From Bimuria novae-zelandiae CBS 107.79 (taxonomy: Eukaryota; Ascomycota; Dothideomycetes; Pleosporales; Didymosphaeriaceae), in contig ML976678.1 of assembly GCA_010015655.1 (NCBI GenBank), forward strand, positions 757,013 through 821,012: a stretch of DNA of 64,000 nucleotides, in the 5' to 3' direction. Below the pieces are notes generated by a model. That model saw only the letters and a list, made by a program, of their open reading frames with translations. It had not been told where the DNA came from and did no database searches. A program made the position numbers and the translations under genes. Shown piece by piece: positions 11,170-21,784 of this stretch (within the stretch, counting starts at the first letter, position 1; the number at the start of each line of letters is the position of its first letter).

Positions 11170-11690
11170 AGTTTAAAGGTAATAATATTAAAGCTTAATG
11201 TCTACCTACGTATGCCTTTACCTTATATTATATATAATAGTATATAGCAGTTATAAATACTAAGTAATATACTAGAATTAGGGTCGTATTTAATACTAGT
11301 AAAGGCGATAATTTAAAGATACTTAAATAATTCTCTAATAAGTATAATTAAAGCCTTTAAAAATAGTAAAAAGCATAATAATAGTAGTATATAAGTTAGT
11401 ATTAGCGTAGAAATAAATTGTTAAGCTTTAAGTTACTAATAAGGCTACTATATAACGTAAGTTATATAAAAAAAAAAGTAACTATAGTAAAAAGGAGTTC
11501 TTACTTCTAAAAAGGACTAGTAGCTAATTACTTTAAGGGAGTTTAAGGCGCGTAATAATAAAAAAATGTAAAAATAAGGGTGCACGTTAATAAAGGTAAG
11601 TCTACTTAATAATATTATAGGCGCTATAGTAAGACTAGATATAACTTACGCATATATAAAAAATAAGTAAATCTAAATTCTAAATAAATT
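11170..11690 (+). pseudogene. Transposase C-terminal tail (element B)
   Basis: Sequence from 11170 onward parallels 18795-19290 of the element at 17575 almost base for base apart from transitions (for example the run GTAATAATATTAAAGCTTAA). It ends in a RIP-altered CCHC knuckle (YRRYSKTRYNLRIY, cysteines turned to tyrosine) near 11612-11655. The remainder of this transposase is at about 12655-13760 on the - strand. Confidence 0.6.
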
Positions 11691-11778
11691 AGCTTACTAT
11701 AATTTTTATTAACTATTTATACGCGTTTTATACTATCGTGTAGAGTATTGATTTTGGTGGGATCTTGGTAGAGTGATT

Positions 11779-11858
11779 AGCTCGCTTGCCTAACTAGCTC
11801 GCTTGCCTAACTAGCTCGCTTGCCTAACTAGCTCGCTTGCCTAACTAGCTCGCTTGCC
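11779..11858. repeat. 17-bp subterminal tandem repeat, five copies
   Basis: Five copies of AGCTCGCTTGCCTAACT (the last partial) lie just inside the right TIR. The related TIR at 13803-13830 holds only two copies, so the array has expanded or contracted. Copies are identical despite strong RIP in the neighbouring transposase sequence. Subterminal repeats of this kind can be transposase-binding sites in Fot1/pogo elements, which is inference here. Confidence 0.8.
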
Positions 11859-12039
11859 AGGTATGTTATATTATTAGTATAATAATATCTAGTAATGAAT
11901 ATAAATTTTTGAAATATTAATTATACATTATATTATAATAGAGAGAAATAAAAATAACGTGCTTTATAAGCGAGCGGGCCATACAAGCGAGCGGGCCACC
12001 CCACCAACTTTTGTCAACGCGTTAACTCCTAATAACTAT

Positions 12040-12645
12040 AGCAACCCTAAAACAAGCCCAGCAAGCCTCCCACGAGGCTGATATACACCTTGCGATATTA
12101 GCTCTTGATTAAGCCTAGATACTTACTAAGAAAAATGCTGCCTAGATATTTAAAGTCCTATAAACTACTTTATAACGCTAACGCGCTAGTAAGCCTGCCT
12201 AACGTAATTATTAGCCTAACTTAAAGAAGCTTACCTAGCTAGAAGAGGAGGTAATTATTAAGTATATACTTAGCCTAGACTAGCGTGGATTTGTGCCTAC
12301 ATACGTGGCTATACGTGATATAGCTAATAAGCTACTCGCTACGCACGGCGAAGGTCAGGTTAGCGTTTACTAGTCGCGTAACTTTGTTAAGCGTATAGAT
12401 AGTCTTATAACGCGATTTAATTGAGCGTATAATAAGTAAAAAGCTCTATATAAGGATTTTATGTTAATTAGGAGCTAGTTCGAGCTTATAAAGTAGATAA
12501 AGGCTAGGTACGGTATTTATAATAAGAACGTCTATAACTTTAATAAAGTTAGCTTTATAATAGGCAAGATTATAGCTTAGCTTATTATAATAAGGCTAAA
12601 AAAAAAGAGGCTAGCTAAAAGCTAATTAGCGAATAAAACTAGTAC
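12040..12645 (+). pseudogene. Transposase N-terminal half (element A)
   Basis: The + strand frame shows a helix-turn-helix-type start (QQASHEADIHLAILALD), then LEEEVIIKYILSLD..GFVPTYV, DIANKLLATHGEGQVSV and NFVKRIDSL. This is the CENP-B-like DNA-binding order of Fot1/pogo transposases. Stops are frequent. The frame stops resembling transposase at about 12645, where the inverted segment ends. Confidence 0.65.
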
Positions 12646-12654
12646 TTTTAAAGC

Positions 12655-13760
12655 TTTTAAGGATATTATCTTTTATAATTACTACCTTAAAAGTAGTAAT
12701 GATGTATAAAAGGAACTTAATTTTAGTAATATATATAATATAATTACGTATTAGATCCTTATATTAGCGCCTATACGCCTTCTTTAACGGCGAAAAATAC
12801 CCTATATCTAGAGGCTATAGGAGGTTCGACAAATACGCATGTGTATAGAGAGTAATTATTATTTATAATGGTTTTAAAATTGATGCGAGTTATAGGTCTT
12901 ATAGCTATAAATAATAAGTAAACGTGCTATATTAATAGTACGTCTTTTTATATACTTATTAAAGTATTTCAACTATTATACACTAAGCTTATTTATTGTC
13001 TAGCTATTTTTAAAGACTATAATAACTTAATTATAAGGTAGGTCCTACTTTTTATACTAGACAGAGAGGGGGTACTTGCCCTAAAAGATAAGGAATGGTA
13101 GAATCGCCCACTCTATTACGTTAATACCTTTAATAACTATAGTTCATTTATAATTACTTTACTATACGCTCTTTAGCTGTCCTTAATATTTAAAACTTAT
13201 AATAACTATTCCAGTTAATATTATACCTATTATAAAGCTAGCCTTATTAAAGTTATAGGTAACTTTATCTAGGATACTATGCTTGGCTTTAGTGTTCTTT
13301 ATAAGCCAGAACTAGCCCTATATAACGTTAAGATTCTTATAGAGGACTCTCTTATAGTCGTACTTTTAATTAAACTTTATTATAAGCTCTACCTAACGCT
13401 TAATAAAGTTCATAGCTTACTTTTAAGTAACTAGTCTTTAGTTACAATTAACTTATAAAGAATTAACTTTATTTATTATTATAATAAGCTAGGATAGAAA
13501 TACTCGCGCGTTTAAGTTAAGTATATTTTAAATAAGTACCTACTCCTCTATTAAAATGAGTTTTTTTCTTAAATATATAATTATATTAAAAAGTAATTAT
13601 AGCGCGTCTTATACTTAGTATACTTTAAAAAATATTATAAATAGTTATAGCGCATCGCTAGCTTAGTATTATATCTTATTTAATAGCCTAAATTATAAGC
13701 TATATATAAGCGTTTTTTATTTATAATAATTAATAAGGTAGTTAAGACATTGTGTTATAC
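12655..13760 (-). pseudogene. Transposase N-terminal portion (element B)
   Basis: On the - strand this corresponds to the start of the transposase through most of the DDE core. The stretch 12700-12880 is the reverse complement of 18570-18740 in the element at 17575 apart from transitions. Its missing C-terminal tail is at 11170-11690. Heavily RIP-mutated. Confidence 0.6.
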
Positions 13761-13844
13761 TATAGATGATAGTATGTTTTAGTGGGATCTTAGTAGAGTA
13801 ATTAGCTCGCTTGCCTAATCAGCTCGCTTGTTAGGTACGTTTGT

Positions 13845-14315
13845 ATAAATATATATTATACATATTATAACGATAGCACGTAGTAGGAAAAGGAACACGT
13901 GGTCACTCGCTTATAAAAGCTAGGATTAACACTAGTTCTAACACTACTTATATATATATTATACTATATAAGAATACACCGGCTTAGGCCGGTAAATAGG
14001 TTAAGGTTAAGTTAGGTTAGACTCTATTATATAAGAACTTACCCCTAACCTAACATTTATTTAACTTTTTATCACTAGTGTAAGTATAGGTTAAGTTATA
14101 TTATATAAGAACCTAACCCTAACCTAATCCTAACCTAACTCTAACTTAATATATAACTTAACCTATACCTACACTAGTACTAAAAAGTTAAGTTAGGATT
14201 AAGTTAGGGTAAGTTTCTTATATAATATAATCTAACCTTAACCTAATCCTAATCCAAGCTTAGTAGCCCTTAATCTATTTACTAGCCTATACCAGCTTTA
14301 GTATTCTTGTGCGTA
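13845..14315. repeat. Imperfect palindrome with telomere-like repeats
   Basis: From about 13967 to 14315 the sequence folds on itself. The outer arms AGAATACACCGG / reverse complement AGAATACTAAAGCTGG are followed by GGTTAAGGTTAAGTTAGG, CTCTATTATATAAGAACTTA, AACCTAAC and GTGTAAGTATAGGTTAAGTTA, each with an inverted partner on the other side. The arms and the loop are rich in CCTAAC, CCTAAT and CCCTAA units, that is, degenerate forms of the fungal telomere repeat TTAGGG. No ORF is present. It could be a MITE-like hairpin element or a decayed telomeric insertion. The left 120 bp (13845-13965) is AT-rich filler. Confidence 0.7.
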
Positions 14316-14740
14316 CCTTTTGGTACAAGTGGGAAAGTTATATAGTATTGGCTTGGTAAGCAGGATGCTTACCTCATTACACATATTATATAGGTTAAAT
14401 AGCTTTTAATATTGCTTTAAAAAGTACATAACTATTTTAAAAAAAAAATTCTAAAACCTTTCTTAATAAAATTAGAACAAAAACTTTTTTTTAAGTTTCT
14501 ATTTTATATAAACTAATTAGATATTAATATAAATTTTTGTATTTTTTTTAAAAAGGTTTTAACAGTAAGTTCAAACCTATTAAGATATTATGTTAATTAA
14601 ATATATAACTACGATACAATATAAGCTAGTAGTAGTAGAGTATTACATTTTATTTTTAAATTATACTCTATTACTTATGTATACTAAATAAAAGTAAAGT
14701 TTCTATAATATTTACCTTTTTCATTTAGCCGTAAGTAATA

Positions 14741-16587
14741 ACGTACTTAACAAGCGAGCGGCCAGTACAAGCAAGCGGCTATCCTACTAACCTTTTATTA
14801 CCTTTACAGGAATCTAACTTATCAACGCGATATAATAATTATATATAATTATTATACTAAATTAAATAGTATTTATAGTATACTTTACACCTGTTTACGT
14901 GTTATATTTAGTCTTTTATAGTAACTATAGCGCGTTAAAGCCTGCTAACTAGTACTTAATTACGCCTTATTTTAACGCATTTTACTCTTTAGCTACTACT
15001 TAATATCTTTTTAAGTAATAATTTCCGTTACCTTTATCCTTATTAGGGTACTTTACTTTTATATCTACTTCTTTTATTACTTTATATGTATTATAACTAC
15101 TTTATTTACTTATTTAAGCCCCGTAATCTAATCAAGCATAAGTATATTTTTATAAACTATTACTTTAGTGCCCTTTTTAAGCTAATTAAGTGTTATAATA
15201 ATAATAGTAAATAATACGCTCTTATACTTTTAAATCCTATTATAAATTAGTATTAATTAAGCCTTTAACTTACGTGCGTTACTAGGTATTTTAGCTTTTT
15301 AAAACGTAATTTTTAGTAAAGGTAGCGTTATTGTGTAAAGCTTTATATTAAGCTTTAATAATACTATTTTTAGATCGTGTAGGACTAGGCTAGCGCCTTA
15401 AAAGCTTACGTAAATATTCATTTTTATAATTAATTATATATAGGCTACGTAAAAGACTAGTAAAAACTTTAGCTTTATAATATAGCTAATATAGTTATGT
15501 ATTAAGCTTTTGGTCTAGTAACTATACGCGCGCTTTAATAGCGAAAAGTAGTTAACGTCAAGTACTTATAAAAAATAAACAATATAGTAGTATATAAAAA
15601 GTAATAATATTATTCTTTTTATAGAGTTCTTAAAATATAAGTAAGTTATACCTTTTATAATTATTAAGTAGAAGTAGCTAGCGCGCGCCTATCCTATGCT
15701 TTACTATATTTTTAATAAATAACTTTAGCTACTCTATTTTAAGCTTATTAGTAGTTTAGCTGTTATTACTAATAGCGAAAGCCTAGTCGCGTAGTATATT
15801 ATTATTTTAGTACTAGGTAGAGAAATAATACTAGCTTAAAAATAATAAAGGGTAACATTGCCTAGCTAGTAGTATTAATTCTATAAATTATTATAGTTTA
15901 CTTATAATTATCTAACTAAATAGCCTTTAGTCTACCTTATTTTTTTAAGACTATAATAATAAGCTACGCTAATATCCTACCTATTATGAAATTAGTTTTA
16001 TTAAAGTTATAGGTATCTTTATTATAAATACTATAGGTAGCCTTCGTGTATGATACAAGCTTAAACTAAGCCTTAATAGCTTTAAAATTCTTATATAAAG
16101 CCTTTTATAAATTATATAGCTAATTAAATTATATAGTAAAGTAATTTATTTACTTAATAAAGTTACGTAGCTAGTTCTTACCTATTTAGCTAGCGCTACG
16201 CTTAGCGAGTAGCTTATTTACTATATTTTATATAGTATCTAGAGTAGGCGTATATCCTTAAAAATCTAGATTAAGTATATACCTAATAATTACCTCCTCT
16301 TCTAGCTTAGTAAGCTTTTTTAGTTTAGGCTAATAATCGTGCCGCGTAGCGATTCCTACATGTTACCTACGTAGTATATTTTAGAAGATATTATATATTA
16401 CTATAGCGCGTTATACGCTTTAAATTTAGTCTTAATTAATAGCTAAAATAGCTAAGAAGACAACTAATTCGCTATAAAATATTTAAGTAAGAGGTAGTTA
16501 AGCTATTATGATTACAAGGTAATGCGTTGCGAAATATTTGGTGGGGTGACCGCTTGCTTATACTGGCCGCTCGCTTGTCAAGTACGT
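14741..16587 (-). mobile_element. Fot1/pogo-like transposon with matched TIRs
   Basis: The left end ACGTACTTAACAAGCGAGCG and the reverse complement of the right end (ACGTACTTGACAAGCGAGCG) match over about 52 bp, both continuing CGGCCAGTA(C/T)AAGCAAGCGG. TA lies directly outside at 14739-14740 and 16588-16589. At 1847 bp it is a full-length element of this family. The transposase is on the - strand. It gives the un-rearranged reference order for the two scrambled units to its left. Confidence 0.88.
14880..16500 (-). pseudogene. Fot1/pogo-like transposase, RIP-inactivated
   Basis: Read from right to left, the N-terminal DNA-binding segment lies near 16150-16450, the DDE core near 15300-15900 and the C-terminal knuckle region near 14890-14950, where the cysteine codons are degraded. 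The sequence is so TA-rich that no ORF above about 60 codons survives. Assignment rests on colinearity with the elements at 9986-13840 and 17575. Confidence 0.62.
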
Positions 16588-16589
16588 TA

Positions 16590-17574
16590 GACTTATATAA
16601 TTTTTTTATAATATTTTAAAATTTTTTCACATCGTATTTTATAAAACTTTCTTAACGAGAACAACATCTATTAAGCTAATTCTTTAATAATGTTAATCTA
16701 GACTCTATTATCTATTGTCCTACTATTTAAGAACCTTTAACTAAAAGCTTTTTTCTAGTTCTTTTCTATTAAGTTAACTTACTCTTAATATTAGCTTAAT
16801 ATTAGTACTAAAATATTCTTTATAAGGACTTTTTCAGAATTTATAAGTATTAAAAAAGTATTTTATATTATTAATTATATTTATAACAATATATTAAAGG
16901 AGGTTAAAATATTATAGGTAAGGAATTCTATTTCTTTTAATATATTTAATCTATTTATAAAGAAAATGTTAATTAAAATCTGTTGCAAAAGCTTGCTGGC
17001 TCCTGGTTAGAGCTTTATGGAACTAGCTAGGTTTAGGCCGAGCAGCCAAATAGCCGAGCACGTGATCCCCCTAACTTTGTAAATAGTCGAGCTTCTGAGT
17101 AGGACTTCCACTCCTTAATAGACTTTGTTTTCGAGCTCCCTGATCGTTGTGACTGTGCGCCACAAAATCTTCTACTATTGTCTATGATATATAAGTAGTA
17201 TATATAAAAAGCGAATTAGCTTAAAGTATTAGTATGCTATACTTTTATTAAGAAAGATTCTATAAATCTTTTTTACAAATAGCTATATACTTTTTAAAGC
17301 TATATTAAAAGCCATTTAACATATATAATATGTATAAAATATATGTCTATACTGTATTAATAGTGCTATAATATCTAGTAATAATATAAAATATTCAAAT
17401 ATCAATCACGCATTAAGTTATAATAGAAAGAAATAAAAATAGGTAAAAATATAAATCTTAAATATTATAGTTTTTAATTTTTTTAATAGGTTAAGATGTA
17501 ATATAGATAAACTAGTTTTATATATTAATAAAATCTAATAAAAATACCTAGTATATAAAGTTTTATAAGTGCTA
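16590..17574. other. AT-rich repeat relic with a short unmutated block
   Basis: Mostly TA-rich sequence without a recognisable frame. A block at about 16980-17175 has normal composition and abrupt edges and holds no ORF. The stretch 17360-17455 is clearly related to 11868-11956 (shared TAATATCTAGTAAT and ATAATAGA.AGAAATAAAAA), so an older repeat underlies both places and has been invaded by Fot1-like elements. Confidence 0.5.
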
Positions 17575-19446
17575 ACGTACCTCACAAGCGTGTTAAACAC
17601 ACAAGCGAGTCGGACACTCTGCCAAGACCCCACTAAATTATACTATTAACAATAGTACAACGCGATATCTTAACTACCTAATTAGCTACTATAATTAAAA
17701 GAAGCATATATATAGCTCGCGCTTTATGCTATTAAATAAAATATAAATATAACTTTATAACGCGCTATATTAATCTTTAACATTCCTTAAACTACACTAA
17801 GTAACTAACGTGCTAAAAAAACCTTTTAACGTAATTATACGCCTAACTCTATAAATCTCCTTCTAATAGAGGAGTAGGTAATTATTTAGTATATACTTAA
17901 CTTAGACGCGTAAGGATTTCCGTCCTCGCTTACTACTATTAAAAATATAGCTAATTTTTTATTAGCTAAGTAGCGCTGCAAGCCTGTTAGCTAAAACTAG
18001 GCTATAAACTTTATAAAGCGCTAGCTAGAGCTCTAAGTTAAGTTTAATTAAAAGTATAACTATAAAAGAGCCCTCTATAAGGATCCTGTAGTTATACAGG
18101 GCTGGTTCTAGCTTATAGAGAATACTAAAGCCAAGTACGGTATCCTAGATAAAGATACCTATAATTTTAATAAAACTAGCTTTATAATAGGCATAATATT
18201 AATAAGAGTAGTTATTATAGGCTTTAAGTATTAACGTAGGCTAAAGAGCGTGTAATAAGATAACTAAAAGTAGACTTTAGTTATCTAAGGCGTTAATGTA
18301 ATAGGCTAGGCGATTCCGCCCTTTACTATCTTCTAGGGCAAGCACCACCTCTCTGCCTAGTACTAGGAGAAGGATCTACCTCGCGACTAGATATTTAAAG
18401 TCTCTAAGAATAGCTAAATAATAAATAAGCTTAGTCTATAGTAGCTAAAGTACTTTAACGCGCATATAAAAAAGTATATAATTAGTAATTATTAGTTACT
18501 TATTATTAATAGCTATAAGAGCTATAACTTGCTTAAACTCTAGTAATACTATAAGGATAATAAGATTATTACTTTCTATATACCTCTATATTCGTCGTAC
18601 CTCCTATAGCCACTAGATGTAAGGTGTTTCTCGCTATTAAAGAAGGCGTATAGGCGCTAAGCTAAGGATCTAATACGTAACTATATTACGTATATTACTA
18701 AAATTAAGTTCTTATTTTATTTTATTACCGCGTTTAAGGCTATAATAACTTAAAGTAATATTTAAAGAGGCTTTTAAGGCGCTAGCCTTATTCCCTTTAA
18801 CTTAAAAGTAATAATATTAAAGCTTAACGTCCGTCTGCGTACGCCTTCGCCTTATACTATACGCGATAGTACGTAGTAGTCGCAGACACCTAGTAACACC
18901 CTAGAATTAGGGTTATAATTAATACTAGTAAAGGAGAGGATTTAGAGGCACCTAAATAGTTTCCTAATAAGCCTAGTTAAAGCCTTTAAAAAGATAATAA
19001 AAGGCGTAATAGTAGTAGCGTATAAGCTAGTGTTAGCGTAAAAGTAAATTATTAAGTTTTAAGCTACTAATAAGGCCGCCACGCGATAGAAATTATATAA
19101 AAGAAAGTAACTATAGTAAAAAGGAGTTTTTATAACTACTAATAGCTAGTAACTAGCTACCCTAAAGGACTTTACGGCGCGTAGTAATAAAAAAAAAGGT
19201 AAAGAAGAGAATACGCGCTAATTAAAATAGGCCTACTTAATAGCGCTATAGACGCTATAGTAAAACTAGGCATAATAAAATAACTTATAAGTAGCCTATA
19301 AAAGTAAATTTTAAGTAAATTAGCCTACTATAATTTCTTATAACTATTTATGCGCGTTCTGTACTATTATGTAGAGTATAGATTTTAGTGGGGTCTTAGC
19401 AGAGTGTCCGACTCGCTTGTGTGTCCGACTCGCTTGTGAGGTACGT
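17575..19446 (+). mobile_element. Fot1/pogo-like transposon with matched TIRs
   Basis: The left end ACGTACCTCACAAGCG and the reverse complement of the right end match over about 60 bp, including GCGAGTCGGACACTCTGC and AAGACCCCACT. TA lies at 17573-17574 and 19447-19448. The right TIR holds two copies of GTGTCCGACTCGCTT. In the left TIR one copy has become GTGTTAAACACACAAGCG, a local change. At 1872 bp it is a full-length element, moderately RIP-mutated. Confidence 0.9.
17660..19290 (+). pseudogene. Fot1/pogo-like transposase (DDE), RIP-inactivated
   Basis: A single + frame, broken by stops, shows LEEEVIIKYIL-like N-terminal sequence near 17860, the core block GVNVIG.AIPPFTIF.GKHHL near 18290-18350, LPRD.IFKVSKNS near 18380-18410, LLIINSYKSYN near 18500 (LLILDGHESH expected, catalytic Asp to Asn), and PLDVRCFSLLKKAY near 18615-18650. 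It ends with a degraded CCHC knuckle (YRRYSKTRHNKITY) near 19240-19285. This is the Tc1/mariner-related Fot1 group, cutting and joining at TA sites. Stops and the lost Asp make it inactive. Confidence 0.8.
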
Positions 19447-19448
19447 TA

Positions 19449-19670
19449 TAAATTCTTAAAGGGTGGTGCACTGACTGTCAAGATACGGAAGGATACCTAA
19501 AGTGATGTAATCGAATCGCGAAAGGTCGAATGGCAGTCTGTATCACGCGGTATCGTTCGATTTAAATAGAGCATCAGAGGGCATCCCTGCCGACAGGATA
19601 GGAGTTACAAATGTTAAGCATTTCGGAGGGCAGCCAAGCTTTCCTCCGACAGGTAGCCGCACATCCTCTA
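19449..19670. other. Unmutated spacer between two transposons
   Basis: About 220 bp of normal composition between two elements, ending in the TA used by the next insertion. No convincing ORF. The sharp change from the TA-rich element on its left is a RIP boundary. Confidence 0.5.
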
Positions 19671-21782
19671 ACGTGTCCGTGCGCGTGCCGAGCCACTTCG
19701 CGTGACGAGCCACCCAACACCATAACAGCTCATGCAAGAATGAGGCTGCAGAACCACCCACAAACAATATTATTATAAGATTTTCTACTAGGGTAGTCAA
19801 TCGATAGCTACAATTAATTTGCACTACTTAAATCTATCTGGAAGCTTGACGTCGCGGCCGCTGCGTGTAGATTTGCTCGGGGCAGCAGATGCGCCCTCTA
19901 AGGCCTCCCCAACATCTGTAGCATCAACAACACGTTTTGGACGCTTTCTGCTCTGTGCAGATGGCTGAGAAGCCTTTCTCTTACACCTTTGGGATAGTTA
20001 TAGAGCTTTTTCTGCGTCGCGGGCAGACTTCTGGGCAGCGCGCTGAGCTGCCTTTTCAGCCCTCTCCTTCTCCTTCGCCTTCTTAGCTGCCTCTCGCGCA
20101 TCACGCTTTTCCTGCTGTATTTTCTCCTTGTATAGCTTAGCTGCCTTTTTTAGCTTTGCTATTTCTGCTTTTTGAAGCTGCTATTGCTTATCCTCTTATT
20201 TCTTAATAGATTAACGAACACGTGCCTCCCTTACCTTCCTTAGTAACTATAAGATAGCCCTACTCTGATACTCCTAGCGCTATTAAAGATCTAGAGTCTT
20301 GCCCTTTTTTCTGCGCTTCTCCTTAATAGATAGTGCCTGCTTAATCCCATCTATCTCATGCTTAAGTAGCTCATTTTAGACAGATAGGTGGTGGAGCGAT
20401 TAACGAAGCTTCTTTGTATCTTGACTACCCTAATCCTTTACTGCTAATTGTATAAGCCTATCCATCTTTCTCTAGTCATGATCGCTAAGCCCTGATGAGG
20501 AGTTATCGCCTGATTCTTGATCCTGGGCGAACCTATCCAGGATAGGATTAGGATCAGGTGGCGATATGCCTGTGGCTCTAAAAGAGCTGAGGATAGTTGA
20601 TTCCTTAAAGGAGGCCTTCCACGCATTCTAGAATAAGGGGAAGAAGTCGTCTTTAGTGATAGAAGCTAGGCCTTAGCTTCTATAAAGGTATCGTGATAGC
20701 TCTGCTAAGTATGCTATTGATAGAGGCTTGAACATCGCAACGTTAAGTGGCTAAAGCGTATAAGTTAAGTAAGGAGGCAGGATAGCAAGCAGGATCCTAT
20801 GCTTATTATAATAGTTAATAAAGTCTATAGGGACATGAGATCCGTGGCCGTCTATAATTAAAAGACGATATGATCGTCGAGTCTTCTCTTTTATACAGCG
20901 ATTGAACACCTGCTTAAGCCAGGCAAGCCCGATATCGTTGTTCGTCCAGCCAGAGGATGATGAGGTGATAAAGACTTCATGTTCTCCTGCCTTGATATCC
21001 TCTACCTAGCTTGATTGGATGCCCTTGTTGGCGGCCTTATAAATAAGGCTTGGCGGCAGAGCTGATCCATCAGCGCAGATACATGCCAGGAGCGTGATCT
21101 ATGCGCGATTGCCATCTTAGAGTGATGCCCTAACCTCCTTCTTCTCCCACATTCGTCTGCTGAATATTCTCTTTGATCTACCAACAATACCGATCAGGAC
21201 GCCTTTTTCATCTATATTATAGATATGACGAGGATCTATGCGATATTCATCTATCTTACTATGTAGAAGGTTAAAATAGAGGCGATATTTATCCACTAAA
21301 TTAGCTTTGTGGCGATTGTTGTCCATCCCGACGGTCCATTGGGAGATGAGATGAATGCTGTGTCGGTTGATAAAGCGGGTAACCCAGCTCTCGCTGACTG
21401 GCTCCTTTGCTATCGTAGAGGCAAAATTCTGTATCATCTCTCTAGTAGGAGGTGTATGTCTCTTTGTGAGTCCTTCGATATATCGTACAAGCTCCTGCTC
21501 TTGTTGTAGTGTAAGTTTCTGCTGGTTGATATTCTTGGCTTCATTTGGGGCCTGAACGCGCTTGTGTCTTCGGGACAACGTAGTCCGATCTACACCATAG
21601 GTAGCCGCTATTTTTCTATATGAAAATTTTTCTCCTGGATCCAAAGATTGAATAGCTTCAATCGCATCTTCAATTGCCCCCATATTGGTGGAGTTACGAC
21701 GCGTCAAAGTTAGTGAGTCATTCAGTCTTTAGGTGTTGGGTGGCTCGTTACGCGAAGTGGCTCGGCACGCGCACAGACACGT
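19671..21782 (-). mobile_element. Fot1/pogo transposon with about 50-bp TIRs, lightly RIP-mutated
   Basis: The left TIR (19671-19720, starting ACGTGTCCGTGCGCGTGC) and the reverse complement of the right TIR (21733-21782) differ at only two positions over 50 bp, both C/T or G/A. TA flanks both sides (19669-19670 and 21783-21784). At 2112 bp it carries one transposase gene on the - strand filling almost the whole element. It sits at the border of the GC-normal gene island, 375 bp upstream of the monooxygenase start. Confidence 0.95.
19824..21707 (-). pseudogene. Pogo/Fot1-type transposase with premature stops
   Basis: A 628-codon frame with no insertion or deletion but about a dozen TAA/TAG codons. 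The first 196 codons are open. Domain order is an N-terminal HTH of the psq type (FSYRKIAATYGVDRTTLSRR, about residues 28-47), a CENP-B-type HTH (LTLQQEQELVRYIEGL to WVTRFINRH, about 65-115), then the DDE core with IYNIDEKG (first Asp), LLIIDGHGSH (second Asp) and L*PLNVAMF, where the third Asp is Asn (GAC to AAC). A Lys/Ala/Glu-rich tail and KSTRSGRDVKLPDRFK close the protein. Stops sit where Gln or Trp is expected, as RIP would give. It is the same family as 62424-63895. Inactive as it stands. Confidence 0.92.
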
Positions 21783-21784
21783 TA

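Larger units (their letters stand above)
9986..11866. mobile_element. Fot1/pogo-like transposon relic, chimeric (two 3' halves)
   Basis: The unit starts ACGTGCTTTATAAGCGAGCG after a TA and ends ...GCCAGGTATGT before a TA (11867-11868). The left TIR does not match its own right TIR. It matches the left TIR of the next unit (11957), while the right TIR matches the right TIR of that unit (13840). Inside, the left 1.18 kb is the C-terminal part of a transposase on the - strand and the right 0.7 kb is the C-terminal tail of another transposase on the + strand. The junction lies near 11165-11172. This is best explained by an inversion shared with 11957-13840: flipping about 11168-12650 restores two ordinary elements of about 1.88 kb with matched TIRs. 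Both are dead through RIP. Confidence 0.75.
11957..13840. mobile_element. Fot1/pogo-like transposon relic, chimeric (two 5' halves)
   Basis: The left end repeats the first about 55 bp of the unit at 9986 (ACGTGCTTTATAAGCGAGCG...) after a TA. The right end (TTAGTGGGATCTTAGTAGAG ... TTAGGTACGT) matches the right end of that same unit. The left about 690 bp encode a transposase N-terminus on the + strand and the right about 1.18 kb a transposase N-terminal portion on the - strand, so both genes start at the outer edges and point inward. This is the reciprocal of 9986-11866 and supports one inversion with breakpoints inside both elements. The right flank reads TT instead of TA, probably a later mutation. 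Confidence 0.75.

Noticed and set aside
11779..11858. Regular short repeats resembling a CRISPR array
   Set aside because: Direct 17-bp tandem units without spacers, located in a transposon TIR of a fungal genome.
13967..14315. A true telomere
   Set aside because: Units are degenerate, occur on both strands in a palindrome, and transposon sequence continues on both sides.
14320..14395. A tRNA-like stretch (TTGGCTTGGTAAGCAGGATGC)
   Set aside because: No acceptor stem, no T-arm sequence and no cloverleaf could be drawn. No tRNA gene was found in the window by eye.
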